64,000 nt of DNA from Bacteroidales bacterium. Its GTDB lineage: Bacteria; Bacteroidota; Bacteroidia; Bacteroidales; Marinilabiliaceae. Below, piece by piece: positions 32,349-41,193 of the stretch (position 1 is its first letter; each line of letters begins with the position of its first letter). Location of the stretch: positions 122,541 through 186,540 of the forward strand of contig QKJP01000060.1 in NCBI GenBank assembly GCA_003249255.1, written 5' to 3'. The translations under genes and the position numbers were made by a program. A model generated the notes under the pieces. It worked only from the letters and a program-made list of their open reading frames with translations, did not search any database and was not told the origin of the DNA.

Positions 32349-32858
32349 ATGAACAAAATTCTACTATTTATTTGTGTGTTTAGTCTATGGACTACCACGA
32401 ATGTGTGTGCCCAAACCTCCAAATTTAAGGCACTTTTCATTTACAATTTTTCCTTAAATGTCGATTGGCCCGGCAATGCCTCTAGCGATAAGGTAGTGGT
32501 TACTGTATTAGGTGATGATGAAATTCAACAAGAATTGGAATCTATTTCAAAAATGAAAAAAGTTGGAAGTAAATCGCTGGTTGTTAAGTCGGTAGATAGT
32601 GTTAAAGAAATTGAAGATTCTCAAATTATTTTTGTAGGCTCTTCTAAAAGTTCGTTAATGCCCATTTTAGACTCTTACCAAAAGAACAAAGAAGTGCTAA
32701 TTGTGGCCGATAAAGCCGGTTTGTGCAAGCAAGGGTCAGGAATTTGCTTTACCACAGTGAGCGGAAAACTGAGGTTTGAAATTAGTCAATCGATGATTGA
32801 AGCTCATAGTATTAAAATTTCTCAAAAAATTGTGAGTTTAGGTATCCCGGTTCAATAA
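32349..32858 (+). CDS. YfiR-family (DUF4154) periplasmic protein
   Basis: 169 residues with a signal peptide (cleavage near 'NVCAQ', residue 21). 'KFKALFIYNFSLNVDWP' and 'GSGICFTTVSGKLRFEIS' are family signatures. The two Cys in 'LCKQGSGICF' may form the disulfide seen in Pseudomonas YfiR. YfiR there represses the diguanylate cyclase YfiN. Here the next gene is a TonB-dependent receptor, and no cyclase or kinase follows, so the partner is unknown. Gap to the receptor is 84 nt. Confidence 0.88.
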   Translation: MNKILLFICVFSLWTTTNVCAQTSKFKALFIYNFSLNVDWPGNASSDKVVVTVLGDDEIQQELESISKMKKVGSKSLVVKSVDSVKEIEDSQIIFVGSSKSSLMPILDSYQKNKEVLIVADKAGLCKQGSGICFTTVSGKLRFEISQSMIEAHSIKISQKIVSLGIPVQ

Positions 32859-32925
32859 TCAGAATGAATAGTAATCATATTAGATTTAGTTAGGACGAAT
32901 GACTAACTGGGAGTAAGATTAAAAA

Positions 32926-32946
32926 ATGAAAAAACTTAAAGTATGA
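32926..32946 (+). CDS. 6-codon leader ORF overlapping the receptor start
   Basis: ATG AAA AAA CTT AAA GTA TGA. The stop TGA overlaps the start codon of the receptor (ATGA, 32943-32946). This would allow coupled initiation of the receptor. It may be coincidental. Confidence 0.3.
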   Translation: MKKLKV

Positions 32947-35393
32947 AAAAAATATATATCCTATTAGTGTGGGTCGCATTACATATTTTTAATGCAAACA
33001 CATTATTTGCCCAGGTAGAAGGATTAACCCGGGAAAAAGTTCTTTCCATGTCAACCGAAGAGTTGAGTGGTTTAACCCTTGATCAATTGATGGAAGCCAT
33101 TGATGTGGTTGGCGTTTCTAGTATGGAAGAGTTAATGAATCTGATCATGAATAAAAATATTGTTTCTGCATCAAAGTCCGACGAAAATGCGTTTGAGTCA
33201 GCCTTGTCTTCAACAGTATTGAGTAGTCGTGAAATTGAAGAGTCTGGAGCCACTAGTATTGAAGAGGCTTTACGATTGGTTCCGGGTGTAATTGTGCGTG
33301 AGAAAACGAATGGAACGTATGATGTGCAGATTCGTGGTAATCAGAATATGCCAATGAACAACATGCTGTTTTATGCCGAAAATTCGAATACCTTGGTGAT
33401 GGTGAATGGTCGACCTGCATTTAATTATGGGAATGGTAATATGCTTTGGGAAACTCTACCGGTAAGTCTTGGTGAAGTCGATCGTATAGAAGTAGTTCGA
33501 GGGCCGGCAACTGCTCTTTACGGACCGAATGCTGTGAGTGGGGTTATTAATATAATTACCAAACGAATGAATTCACAAACGCCTTTAGCAACAGTTAACT
33601 TTCAGCAGGGCAATCATAATACAGATATCCGCGATTTAAGCATAAAAAAACAAGTATGTGATAAATTAGGAGTTGGTGTCTCAACTTATTACGAGTACCG
33701 TGATAGAAATACGACTGATATTTATGCATTCCCAAATCCGGTAAAAGATGATTTGGGAAATATTACGGAAATTCCGGGAGATCGATACGTCAGCTTACAA
33801 GAGTATGCTCAACTGGATGAAACTTATAAGTGGAGTAATGATGATGTAAGTGAATCGTATGATGACACTGGTTTAGCCAAAAGGAAAACCGGAGTAAATG
33901 GATACATAGAGTATAAGCCCACCGCTAAAATTTCATTATTTGCCAATGGTGGTTACATGGAGTCCAAAGCAATCACATCCCTGGTGGGAGATAATCCGAC
34001 TTCATATAATCAGCGCGAGGCAACCATAAAACATGGAACTTTAAATGGTTCTATTTATGGTGTAAACCTAAAGGCGAGTGTAAATAATACCTTGTATGAT
34101 TATAATAAGGGACATCCGGGATGGAAAATGAAATCAGAGCAATATAATGTGGATATGGATTATTTAATCCAGTTAGGAAGTTTTGCAGTGCGTCCCGGGT
34201 TAAGTTACCAATCTGTTTATTACGATGATCGTGCCTATAGTCCATCAGCTGATATCGGGTTCTTCCGCGATCGGATTGTACTTCGAAATTATGCGGCAAG
34301 TGCTCGTTTCGACTATACACCTATTGAAGCTTTACGGTTAGTAGCAGCATTACGTGCTGAAAAATATAATGTACCTGACAAAATGATGCCTACTTATCAG
34401 TTTAGTGCCACTTATAAGTTAAATGATAATAATCTTTTGAGAGCAGTCTATTCGCGTGCAAATCAAAGTACATTTATGACCAATGCTTATAGTAATTATA
34501 AATGGAACCGAGTAGGCTTAGGAGCCCCTGAAATTGTGCATTTTGGTGGTGCCGATAACCCGGGTATGATGGTAATGGATATGCTTGAAGTTGGTTATAG
34601 AACAAAACCAATGAAAAATTTGATGTTGGATTTTGAAGCATTTTATACAAAGGGAAAAGATTATAGCGCTTTAATGCCTGATAGTATGTCTACTGTTACA
34701 TTTACAGGAGATCCAAGCTTAAATCCTTTACTTGGGCAAGTTGCTAATACGACTTTACATATCTCTTATCGAGACTTGGAATTAGAAAGTACTAATTATG
34801 GAGTTACTTTAAGGGCAGATTGGATTGTTTCTGAAAAACTTATCATTAATGGACATGTCACATACCAGCAAACTATAGCTGATAATTTCATGGATTATAA
34901 TAGGAATCAAATAGCTGAACTCCAAGGTGCGGAGTATGTGCCTGGCATGAAAAAGGCGATAAAAGATTACTTGACTTACGTAGCAACCAACGGTGCAGCA
35001 GGAGCAAATACTCCACCATTACCATATTATAGTTCAAGTACTCAGCCTGATGCTAGTGAATTTAAAGACAATGTCAAGAATGAAGCTGTGCCTTCCTTTT
35101 GGGGTAGTTTAACTTTAACATATAAACCAATAAAATTGATAACTCTTACCACTCAGGCTTATTATTTTGACAAGTATTATATCTATACTCAATGGGATAT
35201 GCCTGGAAGTAATTATGCAACTGGTCATATTGATAGTAAACTAAGCCTGAATGCCAAAGTAAGCTATCACTTGAGTAAAAAGGTGGATGTTTTCTTTAAT
35301 GGTAGAAATATTCTCAATAACGATTCTCAAGAGTATTTGTACATGGATAACATTGGAGCTCTTTATTTGGGTGGGGTATCTATCAAACTATAA
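32943..35393 (+). CDS. TonB-dependent outer-membrane receptor
   Basis: 816 residues. Signal peptide (cleavage near 'NTLFAQ') is followed by an unusual acidic helical prefix ('VLSMSTEELSGLTLDQLMEA') and then a plug domain ('SIEEALRLVPGVIVRE', 'DRIEVVRGPATALYGPNAVSG', 'NIITKR'). A barrel ends in a typical aromatic-hydrophobic 'YLGGVSIKL'. The SLEELMN-type prefix with a preceding YfiR gene is a recurrent pairing, suggesting regulation with a periplasmic partner rather than simple nutrient uptake. The substrate is unknown. Confidence 0.92.
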   Translation: MKKIYILLVWVALHIFNANTLFAQVEGLTREKVLSMSTEELSGLTLDQLMEAIDVVGVSSMEELMNLIMNKNIVSASKSDENAFESALSSTVLSSREIEESGATSIEEALRLVPGVIVREKTNGTYDVQIRGNQNMPMNNMLFYAENSNTLVMVNGRPAFNYGNGNMLWETLPVSLGEVDRIEVVRGPATALYGPNAVSGVINIITKRMNSQTPLATVNFQQGNHNTDIRDLSIKKQVCDKLGVGVSTYYEYRDRNTTDIYAFPNPVKDDLGNITEIPGDRYVSLQEYAQLDETYKWSNDDVSESYDDTGLAKRKTGVNGYIEYKPTAKISLFANGGYMESKAITSLVGDNPTSYNQREATIKHGTLNGSIYGVNLKASVNNTLYDYNKGHPGWKMKSEQYNVDMDYLIQLGSFAVRPGLSYQSVYYDDRAYSPSADIGFFRDRIVLRNYAASARFDYTPIEALRLVAALRAEKYNVPDKMMPTYQFSATYKLNDNNLLRAVYSRANQSTFMTNAYSNYKWNRVGLGAPEIVHFGGADNPGMMVMDMLEVGYRTKPMKNLMLDFEAFYTKGKDYSALMPDSMSTVTFTGDPSLNPLLGQVANTTLHISYRDLELESTNYGVTLRADWIVSEKLIINGHVTYQQTIADNFMDYNRNQIAELQGAEYVPGMKKAIKDYLTYVATNGAAGANTPPLPYYSSSTQPDASEFKDNVKNEAVPSFWGSLTLTYKPIKLITLTTQAYYFDKYYIYTQWDMPGSNYATGHIDSKLSLNAKVSYHLSKKVDVFFNGRNILNNDSQEYLYMDNIGALYLGGVSIKL

Positions 35394-35595
35394 TTGCTAT
35401 AAGCTCTAGGGTTATATACCGGGATTTGGCAAGTTTATTTGCAATAGAGGAAATAAAACTCAATGACTTGCCAAATTTCATAATCATCAAGATAAGGATA
35501 TCTAGGAGTGATTAATATCATGTTAGCCGCAATAGGTTAAAATCATTTTCCTCCTCAACCTTTTATGGTGAATTAGTCAAAGGAATTAATATAAT

Positions 35596-35633
35596 AAAAG
35601 TCGCTTATCCTTTATTGGGGAGTGGCTTTTTTT
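35596..35633 (+). terminator. terminator after the receptor gene
   Basis: AAAAGTCGCTT pairs with GAGTGGCTTTT through several G-U pairs, followed by T's. It lies 200 nt after the stop. The whole gap 35394-36049 (656 nt) has no gene above 30 codons. Its other features are listed at 35941 and 35991. Confidence 0.65.
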
Positions 35634-35940
35634 ATGGTTTTGGATGAATAAGTATTCAGATACAATCAATAAACTTCAAATGGCAGAGGGCTATTGTTTA
35701 TGAGCGTACTTGAACAAGCTTTTATTGGTGAGCCTATTCATTCGATAAAATCATTAACGAAAATTACAAGTATTGATTAGATGCCCCATGAAGAAAATCA
35801 TTACTGACCGTCTGTTTTTTAATTATTCGTAAGCAGAATAATAATTCTACCCTTTATGAGGTTTTGTGCCTGAAAAAACGTTTTAGTAAGTCTACAAAGA
35901 AGCAAATTCTTTTTAGTGATTGGCATTTAGTCTAGTGGAA

Positions 35941-35967
35941 ATCTCATTGTATTTTTCACAATGAGAT
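35941..35967. repeat. perfect 10-bp inverted repeat upstream of rfbB
   Basis: ATCTCATTGT (35941-35950), loop 7 nt, ACAATGAGAT (35958-35967). A T-rich run follows at 35972, so it could be a weak terminator or an operator just above the rfbB promoter. Confidence 0.6.
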
Positions 35968-35990
35968 AGTGGTTTTTGTATTTATAATTA

Positions 35991-36020
35991 TTGTTAGAGC
36001 TGAGAGTTTTTGTTTCTTTG
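35991..36020 (+). promoter_or_regulatory. promoter of rfbB
   Basis: TTG (35991-35993), 19 nt, TTTCTTTG (36013-36020; 7 of 8 bases of TAnnTTTG). The start would be near 36027, 23 nt before the ATG. Confidence 0.6.
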
Positions 36021-36049
36021 TACTCAAGAAATAATGATAGAATAAAAGA

Positions 36050-37108
36050 ATGACAGACAAGAAAATATTAATTACAGGTGGAGCCGGTTTTATAGGTTCA
36101 CATGTGGTACGTCTTTTTGTGAATACTTACCCTAATTATCAGATCTATAATTTAGATGCCTTAACCTATGCCGGTAATCTTGAGAATTTAACCGACATTG
36201 AAAATGCTTCAAATTATCAATTCCTAAAGGCTGATATTACAGATGCAGATGCTATAAACACTCTTTTTGAAGAGCATCAGTTTGATAGTGTCATTCATTT
36301 AGCCGCAGAATCTCATGTTGATCGGTCTATTGCTGACCCTTTGTTATTTATAAAAACAAATATTTTAGGAACTATAAATCTTCTTAATGCAGCTAAAGCA
36401 ATTTGGAAAGATAATTTCGAAGGCAAATTATTCTACCACATTTCAACCGATGAGGTTTATGGCTCCTTAGGTGATACAGGCTTGTTTACAGAAACAACGG
36501 CTTATGATCCTCGCAGTCCTTATTCGTCATCAAAAGCAAGTTCCGATCATATTGTAAGAGCTTATTACCATACGTATAATTTGCCGGTTGTTGTATCTAA
36601 TTGTTCAAACAACTACGGTCCTAACCAGTTTCCGGAGAAATTATTGCCATTAGCCATTAGTAACATTAAGAATAATAAGCCCATTCCAATTTATGGTAAA
36701 GGAGAAAATATCCGTGATTGGCTATTTGTATTAGATCATGCAAGAGCTATTGATGTGATTTATCACAAAGGGAAAATTGGGGATACTTACAATATTGGAG
36801 GTGTAAATGAGTGGACGAACATTGATTTGATCCATAAACTTTGTGAAATCATGGACCGTAAGCTTGGTAGAGAAAATGGAGAGTCAGCTAAATTAATCAC
36901 TTTCGTTACCGATAGAGCCGGTCATGATAAGCGTTATGCAATCGATTCTTCGAAATTGATGAAAGAATTAGACTGGCAGCCTAGTTTGCAGTTTGAAGAA
37001 GGTATGGAAAAAACAGTAGGCTGGTATTTGTCAAATGAGAAATGGTTGAATAATATCCTATCAGGAGATTACGAAAAGTATTATTCAAAACAATACGATA
37101 ACAGATAA
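36050..37108 (+). CDS. rfbB: dTDP-glucose 4,6-dehydratase
   Basis: 352 residues. NAD motif GGAGFIGSH (10-18), catalytic T133-D134-E135 in 'HISTDEVYGS', Y158 and K162 in 'YSSSK', and 'CSNNYGPNQFPEK'. The enzyme makes dTDP-4-keto-6-deoxyglucose for rhamnose and other deoxysugars of surface polysaccharide. The usual partners rfbA, rfbC and rfbD are not in the window. It stands alone, next to convergent glmS. Confidence 0.96.
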   Translation: MTDKKILITGGAGFIGSHVVRLFVNTYPNYQIYNLDALTYAGNLENLTDIENASNYQFLKADITDADAINTLFEEHQFDSVIHLAAESHVDRSIADPLLFIKTNILGTINLLNAAKAIWKDNFEGKLFYHISTDEVYGSLGDTGLFTETTAYDPRSPYSSSKASSDHIVRAYYHTYNLPVVVSNCSNNYGPNQFPEKLLPLAISNIKNNKPIPIYGKGENIRDWLFVLDHARAIDVIYHKGKIGDTYNIGGVNEWTNIDLIHKLCEIMDRKLGRENGESAKLITFVTDRAGHDKRYAIDSSKLMKELDWQPSLQFEEGMEKTVGWYLSNEKWLNNILSGDYEKYYSKQYDNR

Positions 37109-37128
37109 TACAAACTAATTCTATAAAG

Positions 37129-37164
37129 AAGCCCGTCTGAATATTATTCAAACGGGCTTTATTT
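37129..37164. terminator. bidirectional terminator between rfbB and glmS
   Basis: AAGCCCGTCTGAAT (37129-37142) pairs with ATTCAAACGGGCTT (37146-37159) with one mismatch, with A/T tracts on both sides. Confidence 0.88.
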
Positions 37165-37181
37165 TATCTGTAAATTATAAC

Positions 37182-39017
37182 TTACTCAACGGTTACCGAT
37201 TTCGCTAAATTTCTTGGCTGATCAACATTACAACCTCTCATCACGGCAATGTGGTAGGAGATAAATTGTAATGGAATAACAGTCAGTAATGGAGCAACAG
37301 CTTCATGGCAATCAGGCACTTCTATTACATGATCAGCCATCTTTTTTATAGTTTGGTCACCTTCAGTAACAATGGCGATAACCTTACCATTTCTAGCTTT
37401 TACTTCTTGTATGTTACTCACGATTTTGTCGTAAGATTTGTCCTTGGTAGCAATTACAAAAACTGGCATGTTTTCATCGATAAGAGCAATGGGGCCATGT
37501 TTCATCTCTGCTGCGGGATAACCTTCAGCATGAATGTATGATATTTCTTTAAGCTTTAAAGCTCCTTCTAGTGCAACAGGGAACAAATTACCTCGGCCTA
37601 AATATAAGGCATTAGAAGCATCCTTATAGGTCTCTGCAATTTTCTTTATATACTCGTCAGATTCTAGTACTTTTTTAATTTTATCAGGTATTTTACCCAA
37701 TTCTTTAATTAAATGGATGTAGTTATCAGGAGCTAGCGAACCTTTCATTTTTCCTAAAAGAAACGCCATCATCGAAAGAACCGTAACTTGTGATGTAAAT
37801 GCTTTTGTAGATGCAACACCAATTTCAGGTCCTGCATGGGTATATACACCGGCGTGAGTTTCTCTTGGGATTGAAGAACCGGCTACGTTACAAATTCCTA
37901 CAATGGTAGCGCCCCTTTCTTTGGCCATTTTAATAGCGGCTAAAGTGTCGGCTGTTTCACCACTTTGTGAAATCGCAATGATCACATCACCTTCCTGAAT
38001 AACCGGATTTCGGTACCTAAATTCACTGGCATATTCAACTTCTACTGGAATTCTGGCATATTCTTCAAAAAGATACTCGCCCACCATTCCTGCATGCCAC
38101 GAGGTACCACAAGCAATAATGATAATTCGTTTCGTGCTTAAAAGTTGAGGTAAGGCCTCTGTTAATCCTCCTAAAAAAATTTTAGAATGATCCATGGTTA
38201 CACGTCCTCTAAAGGTATCTTCTATGGATAAAGGTTGCTCATAAATCTCCTTTAGCATGAAATGCTCGTAGTGGCCTTTATCAATTTCATCAATGCTTAA
38301 AGTGACATTTTGTATGTTGGCTTCTTTGGTGTCATTTTGAATGTTGGTCAATGTGAAACTGTCTTTTGTTATAACGGCAACTTCTTCATCATCCATGTAT
38401 ACTACTTTATCTGTATATTCTACAATTGGAGTGGCGTCTGATGCTAAGAAATATTCATTTTCACCAACACCTATTACCAATGGACTACCTTTTCTGGCTG
38501 CGATTAATTTATCTTTTTCGTCACTGCACGAGATAACCAGACCATAAGCTCCAATTACTTTTGTTAGAGCTGAGCGAACTGCAATTTCTGCGCTTACTTT
38601 TTGTTCGACGTAAATGCTTTCAATTAGGTTCGCCAAAACCTCTGTATCAGTTTCACTTTGAAACGTGTATCCTCTGCTAATTAGTCCCTTTTTTAAGTGA
38701 GCATAATTCTCAATGATACCATTGTGTACAACTACAAATTTCCCATTCATTGAGATATGTGGGTGAGAATTTGTATCACTTGGTATACCATGAGTTGCCC
38801 ATCGGGTATGCCCCATGCCGATATTTCCGGTTATGGATTTTCCTTTTGCATGTTCTTCAAGATCTTTTACTTTTCCTTTGCATTTGTACACATGTAAGCC
38901 ATCATTGATTAAAGCAACACCTGCTGAATCATATCCTCTGTATTCTAATCTTTGAAGGCCTTTTATGAGTATAGGGTAGGCAGTTCTATCACCTACGTAG
39001 GCAACAATTCCACACAT
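37182..39017 (-). CDS. glmS: glutamine--fructose-6-phosphate aminotransferase (isomerizing)
   Basis: 611 residues, the normal length. The N-terminal class II glutaminase starts at Cys2 ('MCGIVAYVGDR'), and two SIS sugar-isomerase domains follow ('ACGTSWHAG', 'SQSGETADTLAA', 'YPAAEMKHGPIALI'). It makes glucosamine-6-phosphate for peptidoglycan and lipopolysaccharide. No glmS ribozyme-like leader is visible in the 120 nt upstream. It is followed in the minus direction by its terminator. Confidence 0.97.
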   Translation of the reverse strand: MCGIVAYVGDRTAYPILIKGLQRLEYRGYDSAGVALINDGLHVYKCKGKVKDLEEHAKGKSITGNIGMGHTRWATHGIPSDTNSHPHISMNGKFVVVHNGIIENYAHLKKGLISRGYTFQSETDTEVLANLIESIYVEQKVSAEIAVRSALTKVIGAYGLVISCSDEKDKLIAARKGSPLVIGVGENEYFLASDATPIVEYTDKVVYMDDEEVAVITKDSFTLTNIQNDTKEANIQNVTLSIDEIDKGHYEHFMLKEIYEQPLSIEDTFRGRVTMDHSKIFLGGLTEALPQLLSTKRIIIIACGTSWHAGMVGEYLFEEYARIPVEVEYASEFRYRNPVIQEGDVIIAISQSGETADTLAAIKMAKERGATIVGICNVAGSSIPRETHAGVYTHAGPEIGVASTKAFTSQVTVLSMMAFLLGKMKGSLAPDNYIHLIKELGKIPDKIKKVLESDEYIKKIAETYKDASNALYLGRGNLFPVALEGALKLKEISYIHAEGYPAAEMKHGPIALIDENMPVFVIATKDKSYDKIVSNIQEVKARNGKVIAIVTEGDQTIKKMADHVIEVPDCHEAVAPLLTVIPLQFISYHIAVMRGCNVDQPRNLAKSVTVE

Positions 39018-39140
39018 AGTTTATTGTTTTGAAATTCTAAATCTATTTTGATTAAACTTAAGTTAAGAAAAATCAAAACATGAAAGTAGTCTTTTTATTT
39101 TTATCGGCTATGGATTTGCCAATAATTCTATGGATTGCTA

Positions 39141-41096
39141 CTATTCCATGGGTAATTCTCTAATCTTTTTGATTAATGAAGGGACGTTCGTGTTGATGCT
39201 ATTTAATTTTTCTTTTAGATGTTTGATGGTCGGATAATGTTCTAATTTTCTTCTTACCATTTCAAAATCATTATCATAACTAATTTTCATTTCATCAGTG
39301 AACTCTTTTTCTGAATCTATTAAAATTGAATTGTAATAATTTGTAGCTTCGATTTGAATTAAACTTAAAAAGTTTTCCAAATTATCTTTTGTGAACGAGG
39401 ATGATGTATTTAGTAACTTTTCTTCGTGCAGCAGGCTTAGACAATACTTCCATTCATCCATATTGTAGCTCTTAAATAATTCATTAAAAGCCTCTTGGAT
39501 TGTTTCTATCGCATCAACTTGTTTAGATTTAATTTTGGTAAGTATTTGATCTAATTTTTCCGTAGAGCATATTAGACCAAATGTATCAATCCATGTTGGA
39601 TGATCTGTTTGTTCAGGGGTGAAAAGTATCTTTTTAAGCTGTGAAAAATTTGCGATTTCAGTATTGATTAGTTTTTGTGAAAGAATTTCTCCTAAATAGC
39701 AGGTAATACTTTGTTTATAAAGAGAAATTCCTTTTTGCGCTGAAGTGTCTGAAATAATTGTACCATCTAAACAGTAATGACCCTTATTCTCATTTTTTGT
39801 TAAGTGCTGCTTTAGCAAATCTTTTCCTTTTTTAATCTTCTGAATGGTATATGGATTAAATAATGAAAAGTGAATAAAATCGTTGGAATCAGAAAGATCT
39901 CTTTTGTCTCTTTGCGGCCATTTAAATCCGTCTCTATAAGTTCCTATGCTTTTTAAGTTGATACCGGGAATAAGATGACTTTGGCGGTTTGATTCTATGA
40001 GATAAGAAAATGGAAAGTTACTGGTGTCGCTATGCTGATAATGGCGACCGGCAATTAGCGTGAAAGCTCCTATTTTTGCCGGCCATAAGATATAGGCATC
40101 ACTTCCCATTTTACAACCTCTTTCTAAAATTCCCTGATGAATTGGACCTAAGCGGTACATGTGATTGCTTTGATTTGCTCCACTTCCGGCATTAAAAAAC
40201 GAATACTGGCCGGCGATTAATAGGGTCGATTTATGGTGAGTAACCGTAAAAGGTCCTGCAAAAACATTACAAGCTTCGCCATGTAGAGCCTCTGAGTTTG
40301 AGAAGAAAAGTGAGTTTTCTGCCGAAAATTGATAACTTATCGTACAGCATTCACCAATAAAACACTTCGTGATTATTGCTCCATTACTTATGGTGCTTCC
40401 TTTTCCTATTATCGAATCTTTAATTATTACATCCTGCCCAATAAAACTCGCGGTATTTATGGTGCAATTGTTAATCAAAGATGCTCCATTTATGAGTGTG
40501 TTTTCCTGAAGGTAAACATTTGATAGTTGACCTGAGTTGGTAATTATGCAGTCTTGCTCAATCGTACCAATATTGCTACTTTGACTTTGGCAATAGTTTT
40601 GTATAATCTTTTGAAGCCTTTTAATAAGTTCTTCATCTTTTCTGTATTTGCAAAGTATAAAGGCTACTTGCGCAGATAATTTGTTGTAGATGGGAATTTC
40701 TCGTCCACCCCCTTCATTAAGCGGTGAAACAATAACTCCATTTCCAAATTGTGACTCAGGATCACAATAAATCGAATCGACATTTTCAATGATTGCATTT
40801 TTCCGAATGTGATAATTAGCAATGTATTGATGAATGTTATTGATGTAACAATTTGATTCTATTGTGCAATTATGGATATGTGCATTATAGATGCCACTGT
40901 GCTTTTTTACTCCTCCTGAAAAAACATGCTCATTGGAAAATGTTCCAATGATTATTTTACCGGAGAAGACCGCATTTGAAATAAATGGGATAGATTGTTC
41001 TGATGCTATAAATATTTTTTCCCATTCGCCAGACTGACAGCCTTGTGCTTTTAACTGGGCAATTTCATGAGATAATAATGGGCGATAATTTTCCAT
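39141..41096 (-). CDS. DUF4954 protein, left-handed beta-helix acyltransferase-like
   Basis: 651 residues from the ATG at 41096; 13 residues upstream in the open frame add nothing conserved. The N-terminal half contains many hexapeptide-type repeats ('NCTIESNCYINNI', 'IIGKGSTISNGAIITKC'), typical of left-handed beta-helix proteins. The C-terminal half is helical. Only uncharacterised Bacteroidota relatives are known to me. It lies between glmS and the DUF4270 gene on the same strand, but terminators on each side make independent transcription likely. Confidence 0.8.
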   Translation of the reverse strand: MENYRPLLSHEIAQLKAQGCQSGEWEKIFIASEQSIPFISNAVFSGKIIIGTFSNEHVFSGGVKKHSGIYNAHIHNCTIESNCYINNIHQYIANYHIRKNAIIENVDSIYCDPESQFGNGVIVSPLNEGGGREIPIYNKLSAQVAFILCKYRKDEELIKRLQKIIQNYCQSQSSNIGTIEQDCIITNSGQLSNVYLQENTLINGASLINNCTINTASFIGQDVIIKDSIIGKGSTISNGAIITKCFIGECCTISYQFSAENSLFFSNSEALHGEACNVFAGPFTVTHHKSTLLIAGQYSFFNAGSGANQSNHMYRLGPIHQGILERGCKMGSDAYILWPAKIGAFTLIAGRHYQHSDTSNFPFSYLIESNRQSHLIPGINLKSIGTYRDGFKWPQRDKRDLSDSNDFIHFSLFNPYTIQKIKKGKDLLKQHLTKNENKGHYCLDGTIISDTSAQKGISLYKQSITCYLGEILSQKLINTEIANFSQLKKILFTPEQTDHPTWIDTFGLICSTEKLDQILTKIKSKQVDAIETIQEAFNELFKSYNMDEWKYCLSLLHEEKLLNTSSSFTKDNLENFLSLIQIEATNYYNSILIDSEKEFTDEMKISYDNDFEMVRRKLEHYPTIKHLKEKLNSINTNVPSLIKKIRELPME

Positions 41097-41150
41097 AATA
41101 ATTATTCCAAGAGTTAATAAGGAATCAATTGTCATCCAAGTTGAAAATAA

Positions 41151-41177
41151 AAAAGGAGCATTCCAAATGCTCCTTTC
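41151..41177 (-). terminator. terminator after the DUF4270 gene
   Basis: On the minus strand AAAGGAGCATT (41176-41166) pairs with AATGCTCCTTTT, followed by T's. It sits 17 nt past the DUF4270 stop, before the DUF4954 start. Confidence 0.88.
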
Positions 41178-41193
41178 AGTATTATCGAACTAA

